Assembly: GCA_012064385.1 (NCBI GenBank)
Contig: QRDG01000820.1
Location: 558,001 to 622,000, forward strand
Length of the DNA: 64,000 bases
Reading direction: 5' to 3'
DNA from: Puccinellia tenuiflora
Taxonomy: Eukaryota; Streptophyta; Magnoliopsida; Poales; Poaceae
The notes beneath the pieces were generated by a model. That model saw only the letters and a list, made by a program, of their open reading frames with translations, searched no databases and was not told the origin of the DNA. This document shows positions 44,688 through 57,192 of this stretch, piece after piece (the stretch's first letter is position 1; every line of letters starts with the position of its first letter). The translations under genes were made by a program, and so were the position numbers.

Positions 44688-47028
44688 GAAGGCGCCACGT
44701 ACAGTACGTACCATTTAAAATTCCGCGATAGCAACACCGCCTTTGTTGCCCAGTACGTAGCTTGCTCACCGCTGATCCATTCGAAAATTGCAGCGCAGAA
44801 GAAGATTGGCCAGTTGGATTGGACGTTTCAGTTTTTGTGTACAAAACGTCTATTCTTTAGAAATGCTACCTGATTCTTGGCGGGATTTTTCTAAATCATC
44901 GTGCGCGTGCTATGGGAAAAAAAAAACTGTTTATTCTGCGTTCAACTAGCTAGCTCTGCTTACTCCAGAGGCATCTGTCGTCGAAACATTCTGTTTGGCT
45001 GAAAAACAAATAAACAATTCAGTTTTCAAGGTATAGCGACCACGACTGGTTGGTTCCCATTGCAACAAAAATTAAATGATGGAGCTATCGCACGTAGGCC
45101 AGCTTCACCCATCTCCAAGTCTCTAATATTGATCAGTCGTACAGACTAAACAGAAGGTACAGCTAAGTAGTAGTTGGTTCTTGTCATGGACGGACCCCCA
45201 GCGCGAGGAAAACTTTGGCTCCATCTTCTTCCCCTTCCCTCCACCAACCTAAACACAAGGCACATATATATAAACAAGGTACAGCTAAGTAGTTGGTTTG
45301 TGCATAATTGCCCAGCAAATCATGGATCCAGATTCTTATGTATTATTAATCTGATGTAGGAGATCAGTACTAGTACTGTTCATCAGTTGGAAACCATTTA
45401 AGATTTTCTGTAGAGTATGCGCCTGCACACGAGTGCTTATCACTATGTCGCAGTCGTGCCAGTACGTTCGCCAGCTTAATCGGCAAATCGAGAACACATT
45501 TTAGTCCAGGTCCCCGATCGATCCCCGCAGATCCTCGGCTTCGTCGCGGCGACATGTTTCGCACACACGCACACGATCGGCTCTGCCCGGACAGGGGTAT
45601 ACAATACGCAGGCGCAGCGACATGGCATGTACTGGTACGAATCATGGCGTCATATATGCAGAGAAATATAAACTGTTTATTCAGATCTAGGCGCTCGTGG
45701 ACTCGGTGCTTTCTCTTACCGGTTGGTATGTACGGGAGGAAAAGTGGCCACACAAGGTAAGAAATAATCCACCAGCTGGATGAACGAACGAATGATGGCG
45801 ACGATGCACGGCCACCGCGTTATTGAGGCGTGCCGTCCATTTCTACCTGATCCACCTTGATTTGATTTTTTTTCTAAATTAATACTTTCTGAAAGCTGTA
45901 GCACGGATTGGATTTCTCTATGGAGATAAAAGAACTCTTGACATTTTCAGGATTTCAGGAAGTCGCATCGATGGTTTTCTCGACATCCTAAGGAATATAC
46001 TTTCAGATATTTCGAACGAGTAAAATACTACGAGAGCTCAAGGCTCCCGTGCTTTGCTACGATTTGCCATCGGAACTCTTGAAACCGTAATTATCATTTT
46101 CCTTGCGATCGAGTTAACCATCGATCCGTCACCAACTACTAATTCGCGTAGAACTGATAGCCAATGACCAAGCGTCCACTGGATGCGATCTGTGCTGAAG
46201 GATTTGTGATAGAAGATGAGTTGTCTCATTACAAAATTCGCAACAACTCATGGTTTTCCTTCTCCCATCATTTTGGTGTGTGCTGGTCCGGTAGTTTCAT
46301 AAACAAAGCGACCCTCTCCACCGCATAATCGCAGCTAACCACAGCTTTTGAGATCATGGGAGCCCCCACCGGATCAAAATAATAACATCTACGCTACAGC
46401 CTGAACAGGGTGTCATATTACTCGTATCCTGCTGTTCAGGTGCAGCCCAAAGATATGAATCGCTAAAGAGACAGGTTTATGCGTTGCTCAAAGACAGGTC
46501 CATTTAGCATGTTTAAACATAACTATTTCTTTCTTTACAAATGACAAAACCTCGGAACCCTAGAACAAAACTGTTGAGAGGAAAATAGCAATACCATTGC
46601 ATGATTAATAATACGAAGAGATAACTAAATACACTACGACGATTGTGATAACCAATAACTGACAGGCAGAAAAAGAAAATGGACGAAAGGCCGGTGTAAC
46701 AGGTTGTGAACAGAGCAGTTACACTATATCACAGGACAGAATTGCACCTTCTTGGGCATAAAAAAAACACTTCTGAAACTGTAGAATGAGCAACACTAGT
46801 TTCTCGCTACAATTAAGCGCAGGGGAGCTCAAAAGAAGCACAAGCCCGCTCGAAGCACATAAAAAGAGGGCTGGTAGGAGAAACGCATCATGGAAAACGG
46901 ACTAGATTTACATGATATGACAGTCTAGTAGGACCGTTTCAGGCAAGGTTCAGTTACACAGATGAACCACCCCAAACCGGCCACTCCTTGACACCCAAGA
47001 ACTACCTACCTAGAATTGGTAAAAGCTA
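44688..47028. other. Intergenic DNA between myosin and the PMI1-like locus
   Basis: No supported gene. The last few hundred bases before 47029 are presumably 3' UTR of the PMI1-like locus. Short frames only. Confidence 0.4.
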
Positions 47029-50000
47029 TCAGCGGAATCTCTTTTCCTTTTGGAGCAGGATATTCGGGTTCCTCTTAGATCCCATTAACTCGCCCCATTT
47101 TGTACCTGGTCCATGAAGGCGTGAAGAAATGCTCCAAAGGGTGTCTCCTTGCTGACCGGCTGCATCTTTTGTTGGTTTTGCAATAGCTTTGGATTTCATC
47201 AGAGGATGCTTGTTGCCCTTACCCATGCCAGCTCCTAGCAGCCATCTTGAGCCAGATTGTTGCTGTGTTTGATTACCCCATGGTTTTGTCTTCTCAGGCT
47301 CGCTCTTAAAGCCAGCTACATGCACTTATGTGACTTTAAACTGAGGAACAGAGTCTTCTTCCTCAATCTTTTCTTCATCAACCAATTCTTTCTCTAGAAT
47401 CTGCTCAGTCTTGGGCTCCTCGTAATATTCCTCACTGTTACCTTTCTCTGAAACAATGCTGTATATCTTAGGCTTCGGGGGAATAAAAACCCTCTCCACT
47501 TGAATCAAAGAAAGCATCGGCGTGCCAACTGGCTCATAGTTACGTAGCGGGTCGCGCAACTGAACCATCAGTGCAACTGTGAAGTTGTTCCCCAACAAAC
47601 CCCATCTTCTACCATATCTCCTGCTCTTCTTGTCTGCATTCTGGTTTTCAGCAAGTAGGTCCATTGATTTGGCATGGTGGGCAGCAAGTATTTTCGATGT
47701 ACGGTCACTGAACTGTTCCTCTTCATCCACCACTCCAGAATCAAGCCTCATCCACTCATCTAGAGTGATTGATAAGCCCATTAACCCATCAACATCACCA
47801 CCAGTTTGTTTAACATCCAAAAGCTGCAATCCTGCAGTTCCTTCTAAACCAAGGGACAATTTACTCTCTGCGCTTTTTCCTTGCAGAGATGAAATTTCGC
47901 CAATAGGGTGGGCACTGATATTGGAGGGTGCCTCTTCTTCGGACATGCCAGATTGTATCCTCAGACCCTCAACAGAGAGGGCTTCAATTTTTTCCATAGC
48001 TAATGGGGCAAGATCCTCAAGTGAAACATATTCTGAAGCATTTATCCCACCCAATGATGATGACAGATCAGCACCTCTCCCTTTCTTCTTCTTCTTTCCC
48101 AAGGCAGCATCACCGATCCCTCCTGCCAAAGCATCCACGCTATGATTCTCCAATAGGTCGTATCTGCATTAGTTAGAGCAAAATGTTTTATCCAGGGCAA
48201 ATGACAAAGTAAGAAGAAATCATGAACAAGCATGATAAGACAGATTTCTAACCTTCCAGCAGACTCTAGAGCAGGAGAAGCCTCCCAGGCGAGCTGCTGC
48301 ATCATTTTGCCATTGACATCTTCTAAGGGCATAAGTTTGTTTGCTTGCATTGATAGCTTTTCGATTCCAACTGAAGCCAGACCATGCAATATCTCCATAA
48401 TTCCTGAGCCCATTTCTGCTGGTAGTACGATTGGAGAAGAAGCCTGCATGACCAAGCTACAATTGTTCTTTGCCTTCTTGAAAAGAGCTGGATTCATCGA
48501 CCGCAGAAATCCACCATCTTCTGTCTGAATAAATGGGCCCAAACCATCAGCCAAAGGTGGCAGCTCAAGGGCTGCTCAGGTGGGAGGTCAATGGGGCTAC
48601 CAAACCCACTTCTAGTTCCAGGTGGAGAAGATTGGAAGGACTTCTCATTTAAGCCGAATTGACGCATCAAAGCTTCAGTTTCCTGATCTTCCAGTGACTT
48701 GGCGCTAAATGTGGTTTCTATGGGCGGAACTCCATTCTGCAGCTCAAGTTCAGCCTCGCGTATGATTGTGGAGAGATCAAAATCCTCTGCAACATCTTCA
48801 CAACTAGGTTCTTCCACTCCATCTTCGAAATCCAAACCAAGAATACAGTCCCCAGATTCTAGAGCTTCCTTTTCGAATTGCTTCCAAAGCTTCTCTCTTG
48901 GTGACTCTGAATCACTATCTGTGGTTGGCCCAAATGGGCTATGCGCTATCCCAAGCATTTCCAAAAACTCACTAGCAACAAAATCAGATGAAGCATCCAC
49001 GCTGCGTGATCTGCTCTTCCTACTGGTGGAATTGTAACCATCTTCCGCACCCATGCAGCTCAATCACCTAGAAAGCTTATCGTCTACAACTGGTGAATCA
49101 AATTCCTCTGGCTCCACAATTGAGAATTTGTTGAATAAACACTCCAGATCCTCCAGTTCTGTATCTTCGTCCAACTGACCATCGTTTTCCAATGCTGAAG
49201 TAGGAAGCAAGGCTGCTTCAACAGGCGCATTCTGCTTGTCTTCCACGACGTTGTCCATTTCAGGAGTAGCATCACTGAGCTCCTGTTCCAGCTTCAGTTC
49301 AGCAGTATCGACTTTAGCAACATCACCACTTAATAACGCGGGATTGGTTGTTTCCTCTTCATTAGCTTCGCCTCTCAAATCCTCCTCAGGCTCAGCCACA
49401 TAGTCAGCATCAACAGGTTTGAACTGCTCTAGATCCTCGAGGGCGACCTCAACTCCCTGCTCAACCACATTGAACTCTGCACCATCACAATCGCCCTCTG
49501 GATGCGCCAAGTCCCCCTCCCCCTTCTTCACCTCCACTGATGTGCAATGCTTTGACTGCGGCGAACCATCCTCCTCGGATTCTACTGTTGCGACCTCGTC
49601 CTTTGTGGCATCAAGACCTGCATCGCCAGCAAAGGCTAAGGCCTTTACAGGCCTCGTGCTCGGCAAAACCTCGTGCAACACCCTCACCACGTCCCTGCTC
49701 CGTGCTGGCACCGGCGTCGGTGCCTGCACTGACACCGGCCGCGCCACGGCGCCCCGTCTCAGCCCCGCTACGTCCCTTACCTTGTGCTGCTCCCCAGCAC
49801 CGCCGCTCACGAGCGTGCAGGCAAAGGTAACATTAAGGCGCGCGCCGCGGGCAACGCCGGAGAGCCGGAAGCTGGTGCTCCACTTGCCGAATCCGGAGTC
49901 GCCGCCCTCCTCGAGGTCGTCGATGGAGAGCGGCAGCAAGCGGGTGAGGTCAACGTCGTGCTTGCCGAGCTCGAGCGCCGAGGCGGCGACGGCGACGCTG

Positions 50001-50527
50001 AAGGCCCGGGGCTCGTACTTGACCGCGTTCTTGGCCCCGCGGGAGAAGTAGACGGGGGAGCGCTGCGTGAGCGCCTCCTCGAAGGCGACGGCGCCGAGGG
50101 CCGGCGCGACGGGCCGGGTGGACGCGCAGAGGGACAGCCGGCGGAAGTGGACGGAGATCGGGGAGCCGTCGAGCGCGGCGGGGAGGCCGTCGACGGAGTG
50201 CACGTGCAGGGTGAAGGCGCAGTCGAGGCGGCGGCGGCCCAGGTGGGAGATGGCCGTCAGGGACTTCTTCCAGAAGGAGGAGGAGGAGGTGGAGGCCGAG
50301 GAGGAGGAAGAGGAGGCGGAGGGCAGGAGCTTGCGGGAGGAGGAGGGCTTGAGCTTGGGCTTGGGCTTGTGGTCGGCAGATGGGGAAGGGAGCGGGAGCG
50401 AGCGGCGGCGGCGCGAGGGGTCGAGGGAGAGGGCCTTGTGGAGCGTGACGATGTCGCGCGCGAGGGCCGCGTCGCCCGCCTCGGCCGCGCGGTCGGCGCC
50501 CGGCGGCGGCGGGCGGCGCGAGGACAT
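47029..50527 (-). pseudogene. PMI1/PMIR1-like (PLASTID MOVEMENT IMPAIRED 1) gene with three disabling lesions
   Basis: PMI1-family proteins act at the plasma membrane in blue-light chloroplast positioning; this describes the family. Two exons: 48253-50527 and 47029-48163. Corrected length about 1,136 codons, in line with the longer PMIR1 type. Seen: Ser-rich N-terminus, FWKKSLTAISHLGRRRLDC leading into the NT-C2 domain (CAFTLHVHSVDGLP, VYFSRGAKNAVKYEPR, KHDVDLTRLLP), acidic middle, then VASEFLEMLGIAHSPFG, SPREKLWKQFEKEAL, the ADGLGPFIQTEDGGFLRSMN block, AMEKIEALSVEGLRIQSGMS, ALMVQLRDPLRNYEPVGTPM. Lesions: in-frame TGA at 49064-49066; a one-base deletion at 48566/48567 (TTGAGCTGC where TTGGAGCTGC would restore ELPPLADG); in-frame TAA at 47326-47328 (KVT, stop, VHVAGFKSEP). 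Splice sites and the rest are well kept, so decay is recent or some lesions are sequence errors. Confidence 0.88.
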
Positions 50528-51030
50528 GGGGGATTTTTGGGGGAGAGACGAGACGGCGCGGCCGGCGAGGGGGGGTAGACAGAAGACAGAGACAGGGAGC
50601 GGATGCCTTGCTTAATTAGCTGGTTTGTTGCGTTGTTGGTTTTGCAATCTTGTTGTTTACTGCTCGGTGGGCTTGCTTTGTTTTGTTTTAGCTAGCTGGA
50701 TTTGGGATCTGGGGGATTCGAATTCTTGTCTTGCCTTGTGATGGATGGGGACGGAAATGGAATGGGAAGTGTTCGAGGAGCTCGTGAAGAACGAGGAGGA
50801 CATGGCCGTATGGGGGACTTCCGTGTGGACTCGTGGCGTGTGGGTTGGGTGGTCGTTGCGATCGTATTCAAGGTTTGGGAGTTGGAACGATGCGGATGCG
50901 GATCAATTCGAGTTAAAGGTGTTTGATTGACGATTGTGTTGTTGAGTTGTTTATTCTTTCGAAAAGAAGTCGTGGTTGTGTAGCTGGAGCTTTATGAAGA
51001 AAATCAGTTTTAAATTTTGAGATTGTGTAA
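50528..51030. other. Upstream region of the PMI1-like locus
   Basis: Presumed 5' UTR and promoter of the minus-strand PMI1-like gene; pyrimidine-rich near the start, no clear TATA box. No other gene seen. Confidence 0.4.
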
Positions 51031-51972
51031 GGGCGTGTTCGGCAACTCTCTGGCTTCCAGCTTCCCGTCGGAGCACCTCGGAGCAGCACCGAACACACCA
51101 ACTCCGCGGAGCCAGATTCGCGAAGCTGGACGATTTGCACGTACAAATTTCGGAGCACCTCTTTTCCCGATCCGCGGAGCAGCCAAACGCGGAGCAGCGC
51201 TTAATTACAGAGAAATGCCACCGCCAAGTGAATACCGGTTCGCTGCCTTCCTTCTTTTATTCCCGAGCGAGCCGAATCGAGCGAAACCATCTCCCTTTGT
51301 TTCTTTCCCGTGAACTAGCCGCCGGGTGCCAGACCCGCCGCCCCAGACTCCGACAGCCGCGGCCGCCCCCGACTCCCACAGCCTTCGCTGCCGCCGACGC
51401 CTTGATCTATTCCATCCCCTCGTTCTGAGTTGACCGAACAGGCGAGCACCATCAGTCCCGATCGATTGAGCAGCATCTCCGTAACCCTAGCCGTCGGGGC
51501 GAGATTCCTCGCCGCCACCATGGTCGACGCCGGCTCCGGGACGAGATCCCTCGCCGCCACCATGGCCGACACCGGCTCGAGCAGCTCCCATGGCCGCAGC
51601 TGCTCGGCGCCCCGCCAGCTCCCAGGATCAACACCCGCCCCACGAGCTCGGCTCCTCCAGCAGTTCGTCCGGCCACCGCGTCCCCAACCTCCTCCAGCTG
51701 AAGATCCGGTCGCCGCGTCCCCAGCCACCTCGTCCCCGACCTCCTCTGGTTTAGATCCGGCCATGGGAGCTGTTCGAGTTTGCTGGAATATCTTTCAGCC
51801 TGGACCAAATTTTGCTGGGCTCGCTGGGACAGATGGGCTTCCAGCCCATCAAGACACGAGTAGAAACGAGAAGCAGCGCCGAACGTTACCTGCTCCGATA
51901 GTGACACAGGATTCGGGAAACAAAAGCTGGATCGACGGATTTCGCGAAGCCGGACCGTTTCCGAACACACCC
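51031..51972. mobile_element. TIR element (GGGCGTGTTYGG family), copy 2, with a gene-like GC-rich core
   Basis: Termini GGGCGTGTTCGG / CCGAACACACCC, 942 bp, related to the 489-bp element at 29811. The extra ~480 bp (51310-51790) are GC-rich, contain imperfect tandem copies of a CTCGCCGCCACCATGG segment, and give open but unrecognised frames on both strands. This may be captured host DNA; no domain was recognised. Confidence 0.6.
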
Positions 51973-52034
51973 TTAGAGAAACTACAAGAGGTCGATCCAA
52001 AACGAACATGAAAAGTATCTCTTTATGTTTTATT

Positions 52035-52640
52035 TTTTTAAATGCCATCATGGCGGCGTACTTTATTAATTGGGAAAAATAGTTACATTGTTTGCCATTA
52101 CAGCTCTAATACAATCAGGGGTTCACCATGCCACACACCACAACTCCCCTCATAAACCTTAGCAAGTTCATGAGCTACCATATTAGCTTCCCTAGGACAA
52201 TGAGAAAAACTCACACGTGCAAAACTACGACAAAGAAAAGTACATTCCTCGTAGATTGCTGCTGCCGCCCCTAAAGAATTGTCTCCATTTTACATGATCT
52301 CCACAACTTTGGTACAGTCAGATTCGACAAGCAATTTGTTGCAGCCGATTTCACCGGCTAAAAGCAAACCATCACGAAGCGCACAAGCTTCTGCCGTCGC
52401 CGCATCTTCAACAAGAGATAGATTCCATCTTCCACCTGAAACGAAGGATCCAAACTGATCACGGAAGATAGCTCCCGTTCCTCCGGTACCCGTGTCTACA
52501 TCAAAAGAGGCATCAACATTTAGTTTAATAACATCCACAGGTGGCTTGGTCCAACCGTGTCTAGCAATTTGTTTGGGTGCTAGAGGGACACGCGTCTGGT
52601 TTTTTTATCGGCACTTTTCTGGCAATGACACCCAAGACCC
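52035..52640 (-). mobile_element. 3' end of a LINE with RNase H-like domain
   Basis: The minus strand reads VDVIKLNVDASFD, GAIFRDQFGSF, AEACALRDGLLLA and LLVESDCTKVVEIM, then an in-frame TAA, and continues AAAAIYEECTFLC, SFSHCPREANMVAHELAK. This is the RVT_3/RNase H-like C-terminus of plant LINEs. It ends in an A-run on the minus strand at about 52028-52045. 5'-truncated and inactive. Confidence 0.8.
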
Positions 52641-52804
52641 AACTGATCGACTCATTTGCTTTTTCTTCACAAACCATGGATGAAAGGCATATCCTATGGC
52701 AGTCAATAATTTTGCCCGATGAACCAGATAAACAGGGTGCGATTAGCTAGTCCATTACAACGTACAGTACCATCCATGCCAATTGAATGTATCTAACCAC
52801 TAAA

Positions 52805-53025
52805 TAGTGGTTAGATACATTCAAATTTGGACAAAGAAATGAAATCCTTTTTGGGACGGAGGGAGTACCATAATTTAGTGGTTAGATACATTCAAATTTG
52901 GACAAAGAAATGACATCCTTTTTGGGACGGAGGGAGTACCATCCATGCCAATAAATTGTAGTGTCTAGATACATTCAAATTTGGATAAATAAATGACATT
53001 CTTTTTGGGACGGAGGGAGTACCAT
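52805..53025. repeat. Three copies of a 67-bp half-Stowaway unit
   Basis: Units at 52805-52871, 52876-52942 and 52959-53025, each running from TAGTG..TAGATACATTC to GGGACGGAGGGAGTACCAT. The first is preceded by an 18-bp inverted arm (52785-52802), giving a perfect hairpin centred near 52804. Units 1 and 2 differ at very few positions. Confidence 0.9.
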
Positions 53026-56000
53026 CCATACAAATAAATTGTTGTCGTGCGGTCGTGGAGTGCAACTAAGAAATTGGCATTCGGCTTCGGTTGACCATTC
53101 ATAATGTTTTTGAAAAATCTGGAGAAAATAATAGCCATTGACATAAATATATACATCGCCATAAAATTCGAGTCTAAATTTGAAACACAACATCAAAAGA
53201 GAAAATGAAAAAATTATCATCAATAGTAACAATAGGCTAAATTCAAATTCAAACTTACATTTTGGCACTATTTATTATCGGATTTGTCTTTTTTATTTCT
53301 TAACATGTGCTATGAATTATGAAATTTTATGACATGTTAGATATGAGTATTCATTATGTAAAAAATTATTTTCAGATTTTTTGAAAATATTTTGATGATC
53401 ATCCGAAGTTGGGTGCATCGGGTCAAATCGTTGGACATGATACATTCTCGTGGCTGTTGCTTCGGTGATCCGTCACGGCAGGTAGCTAGAACTTTTGAGT
53501 GTACAGAGTAGTGCCCGTTTAACCTGGGACATAAGGGTGTGTTTAGTAGCCGAAGGACAGATCAGGCACGCCAGCTGCAAAATCATGGCGTTTGGTTGAC
53601 TGTGTGGGCTATCACATCTGGCCAGTGTGCTGATTAAAACAACCTCCGGCCATGTTTTTCCGGCCTTGTAATTATTATAATTTGTATTTTGTATCTGTTG
53701 TGTGATCCCCTCCAAAAACTAAGGTAGCGGGGATTTCAGCCTCCTCCTTACTCCTAGATGTACTCCAATGAATCAGTGACACCACATCACGATGGACCTC
53801 ACTAAGCTTTCACCTTATAGTTTATAAATCTTGAATATTAAAACTTAGTTGGAGAAAAAATTGTTGGATCTATAAACGACACAATCCCACATTGGACCCC
53901 ACTCAACTCTCACTTCTTATTTCACAGCTCTCGAATATTAAAATTGAGTTTGATAGAAATTATGTAGAATATATACACATGTTCTGTATGTATCTATCAA
54001 ATTTTACTGTGAAAAAAATGATATTCCCAGCTACACAAAAACCTAAAATTGTGGCTGTGAAGGAAAAATAGCTCCATTTCCCCCTCAAAATTCTCTATTC
54101 TGTGTATCTCAAAATACAAAATATTTTTTTAGAAAACTTTTAGAGTACGTACAATACGTGCACGTAGTTATATGATTTTATTTCAAAAAAAATTGAAACC
54201 TAGACATGTCGTTTCGATTTTTTTTAAAGGAGATGTGGTGACTTCGGAGCTACTAACACTTTCCGACAACTCTCACCCTTATCCCTTCTCTGCCGCCAGC
54301 GCCCACCATAGCATCGCGCGACCTGCACCACGTGACACCATTTCTCTCCCTCTGATTCCATCGAGCCGTATTCTACCGAAAACAGTTGTTCCGCCGCAAA
54401 TTTTGCCCGTCTCTCCGCACACACATCTATGGTTCGTCAAACCCCTAGGACTATGGAGGCAGCGCTGTCCCCGATGTCGCGCCTCAAATTCATTCTCAAC
54501 TTGCACGTCACGCGCACTCCCCGCCTGTGCATATTCTAGTGGCCACCCAAAGCGTGTGAGATGAAGGACTTTCTACATCCATCACAGTAGTTGCATGTGA
54601 ACACCCATGTCGCCTCTCGCATGGGACACTGTTGTTGTTAGTGGTGCTCGACTCGGTGGTGGTGGCAGCTGCGGTTGAGACCGTGAGCGACAAGTTGATG
54701 GTGAATGGGTGTGGAAGGATTAGTTAGATGCCTCATTGTTGGATGCCACCTAATTACTGATAAAATGTGATGTGGATATTTATCTATGAATCTTTTCTCT
54801 GCAGTATGTTTGCTTATCTCTCACTTGTATTCAGAGAATGAGCCAGATTATGTAAGCAAGTGCACGTGTGTATTTGGTAGATGGTTGGATGCATACACTG
54901 AAAAGGACCTATGTGTGTCTAGCCTCAGCTGCAGTCATTGGAGTGCAGAAAAGTCGCGACTCATGAGTGTACAATGATAAAATAGCATGTATATTTTAAC
55001 GCATGGCAAACATGACAAACTAGAGGTTTAGAGATGTGAATTTCTGCAATTAAATATATACTCAAAATTATTGATGGTATTCATGCCATTTATTTTTGTT
55101 AATATTTTAGTTTATGCAATCTCGATCCGGTGCATAGATTAAGATGGCATGTAAACCGCTTAAGATCTCACTTCGTTTTATTTTTTGAGTGCATTATTTA
55201 GTATTTATCTGTGTAATCTTACTCTGTTTTTATATAATATCGATTGTACTCGGTGCAATAGATTTAAGTATGCCAGGACATGATTACGCCAACTATTACT
55301 GATTTTTGGAAAATTTATGTTAGAAAAGTCTACTTCATGTCATTATAATAAAATCAGTAAGCTTGGTTGTAGGACCTCGACGACTAATTAAATCTTGGCT
55401 AATCTATCTCTCGTGTCTGCAATGCTCATCATATCTTACATTGTCTAAAGTTTGTCGGAACGTTGTTCAGTTTTTTTGTTAAAATTTTCATACACAATTT
55501 AACTTTCGGGACATTTTATAATTATGGTTGTATCCTGATCGTCTAAGTGAGTTTTTGCAGAGCTTAAACTTTTTTATGTGGGGTAATGTTCTCTCCGTTG
55601 AGGGGTGTAGTCCTAACCTTCTTACAATTGACATAATTGTACGTGTTTCCTTCTCTGCTTCTCTATATTTATGTGAGGATAACTGAGTGATGGACTATTT
55701 CCTCTATTATTCTACTGTTTTATATATGTGTTTCGCTAAAAAGTTGTTTAATCATCTATCGTCGATTGTACTAAAACGAACGTGGCAACGCGCGTCTTTT
55801 CCTTCTAATACTTTGCATTTCTGATCTGGTAATGGTTAAGCGGCCTCGGACCCGCCGTACTTCACTCAAAAGATGCCTTGTACTTAGTACTTTTTCATCA
55901 TGTTGTTAGTTGAACTATTTAGTATTATTAAAAACCTTTAAGTTCATCCTAAAGAAAACCTTAGATTTCATTATAAGAGGGGAAACTGGACAAGTAGTGG

Positions 56001-56069
56001 AGGCAAGGGATCGTAAAATGTCGATATACTTGCAAGCCTAATCAGACGCTAATATCACTCGGTGTTTGA
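53026..56069. other. Intergenic DNA, no supported gene
   Basis: AT-rich. A diverged tandem duplication of about 105 bp is visible at roughly 53775-53870 and 53880-53965 (shared ACCCCACT/ACCTCACT, TCACTTCTTAT-like and GAATATTAAAA blocks). Short frames (for example near 54172-54564) lack domains or splice structure. Confidence 0.4.
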
Positions 56070-57134
56070 TCAAAGACCCAAGTGATCCATCCCAGCGACA
56101 AAGAAGCGGCCGGAAGTAGGATCTTGGGAAGCATAGTAAACCGTTCCAGGGCTAGCATGGTTGTGAATCCCATCGTACATCGTTACAACATAGTTCACGT
56201 CGTCCTTGTCTCTCTCTACCCTCTTCTTAACGTTACACCCCTCTGTCGAACACCGGTAGTAGTTCCTGCAGTGCCAAGAAATGAAATTCAAGTTAATGAT
56301 ACATTGGCATTATGGCCCCTACCGGATAAGAGCTACTGTAAATTTAGATTCGTGGAATCCAAAAGATCATAACAAACCATCGGACTCCAGTCCAATCTTA
56401 CGAGTAGGAGACTGAAATTACCAGCCATAATCATGAATGATGGAAGATATAATCGGGCGACATATGACGAGCCGAATTTGATTTTGAACAAATGCATAGT
56501 CGCTTGCGCATAATTAGCACGTACGAGCGGGAAGATTATTAGTGCCGTAGGAAAGTGTGATCGAATTAAGCTATACTCCAGTGTAAAGTAGACGCGTCCG
56601 TACGTACCTTGGGTTAGGGCTGTTCTTGACCGACTTCTTGCCGTACTTCCTCCACTTGTAGCCGTCGTCGAGCACATCCTCCTCCGACCTCGTCCGGAAC
56701 GCGATCTTGCCGCCCCCCGTCGCCACCGCGGGCGGCGCGCTCCTGACAACAAATAGATGCGGCCGCTTAACTCACAATTTCGCATCGCAATGTGCATACA
56801 TGATCTTGGAATGCACTGCAAATTACCTCGGACGAGCACCGTAGCCAGCATCCGGCACGACCGGCGCCGCCGCCGCAACCGGCATCCGCGGAGGCAGGAA
56901 CGTCTCGGGCACGGCCGGCGCCGCCCCGCCGTCGTCCGACAAGTAGTCCAAGACGTCGAGCGGCTGCTGCTGCTGCTGCGGCACCCCGCTGGCCGCCGCA
57001 GCGAAGGCCGGAGAGAAAGAGCTGTAGCTGGAGCTGCCAGCACCCGGCGGCGGGGGGAACGCCATGGAGCGGCAGACGTCGGCGGCGTGCGGGTGGTAGT
57101 GATAAGCTGCGCCGGCTCCTGCTGCTGCTGCCAT
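56070..57134 (-). CDS. Group IIc WRKY transcription factor, WRKYGKK variant
   Basis: Sequence-specific DNA-binding protein, nuclear by family. Three exons: 56827-57134, 56608-56742, 56070-56265; 639 bp, 212 residues, phases agree. The WRKY domain reads DGYKWRKYGKKSVKNSPNPR, NYYRCSTEGCNVKKRVERD, then VVTMYDGIHNH, with a C-X4-C ... H-X-H zinc site. The intron falls at the Pro-Arg position, as in group IIc. The N-terminal half is low-complexity (Ala/Pro/Ser-rich, a five-Gln run) with an acidic LDVLDYLSDDGG patch. WRKYGKK instead of WRKYGQK is known in a IIc subclade (AtWRKY50/51-like) and is associated with altered W-box preference. The ATG at 57132-57134 opens the domain-linked frame; an overlapping ATG five bases upstream is in another frame. 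Confidence 0.93.
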
Positions 57135-57183
57135 GTCATGGAGACAGTATGCAGTGATCCGAGACGTGCGGCGAGGCGTGTCG

Positions 57184-57192
57184 TATTTATAT
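57184..57192 (-). promoter_or_regulatory. Probable TATA box of the WRKY gene
   Basis: ATATAAATA on the minus strand, about 50 bp before the ATG, implying a short 5' UTR of roughly 20-25 nt if used. Confidence 0.5.

Noticed and set aside
49419..50615. Long plus-strand frames (210, 264 and 182 codons)
   Set aside because: They are antisense to the GC-rich first exon of the PMI1-like gene and show only Gly/Glu/Arg composition bias.
54172..54564. 130-codon plus-strand frame
   Set aside because: No domain, no conserved motif, overlapping antisense frames and no splice-consistent neighbours.
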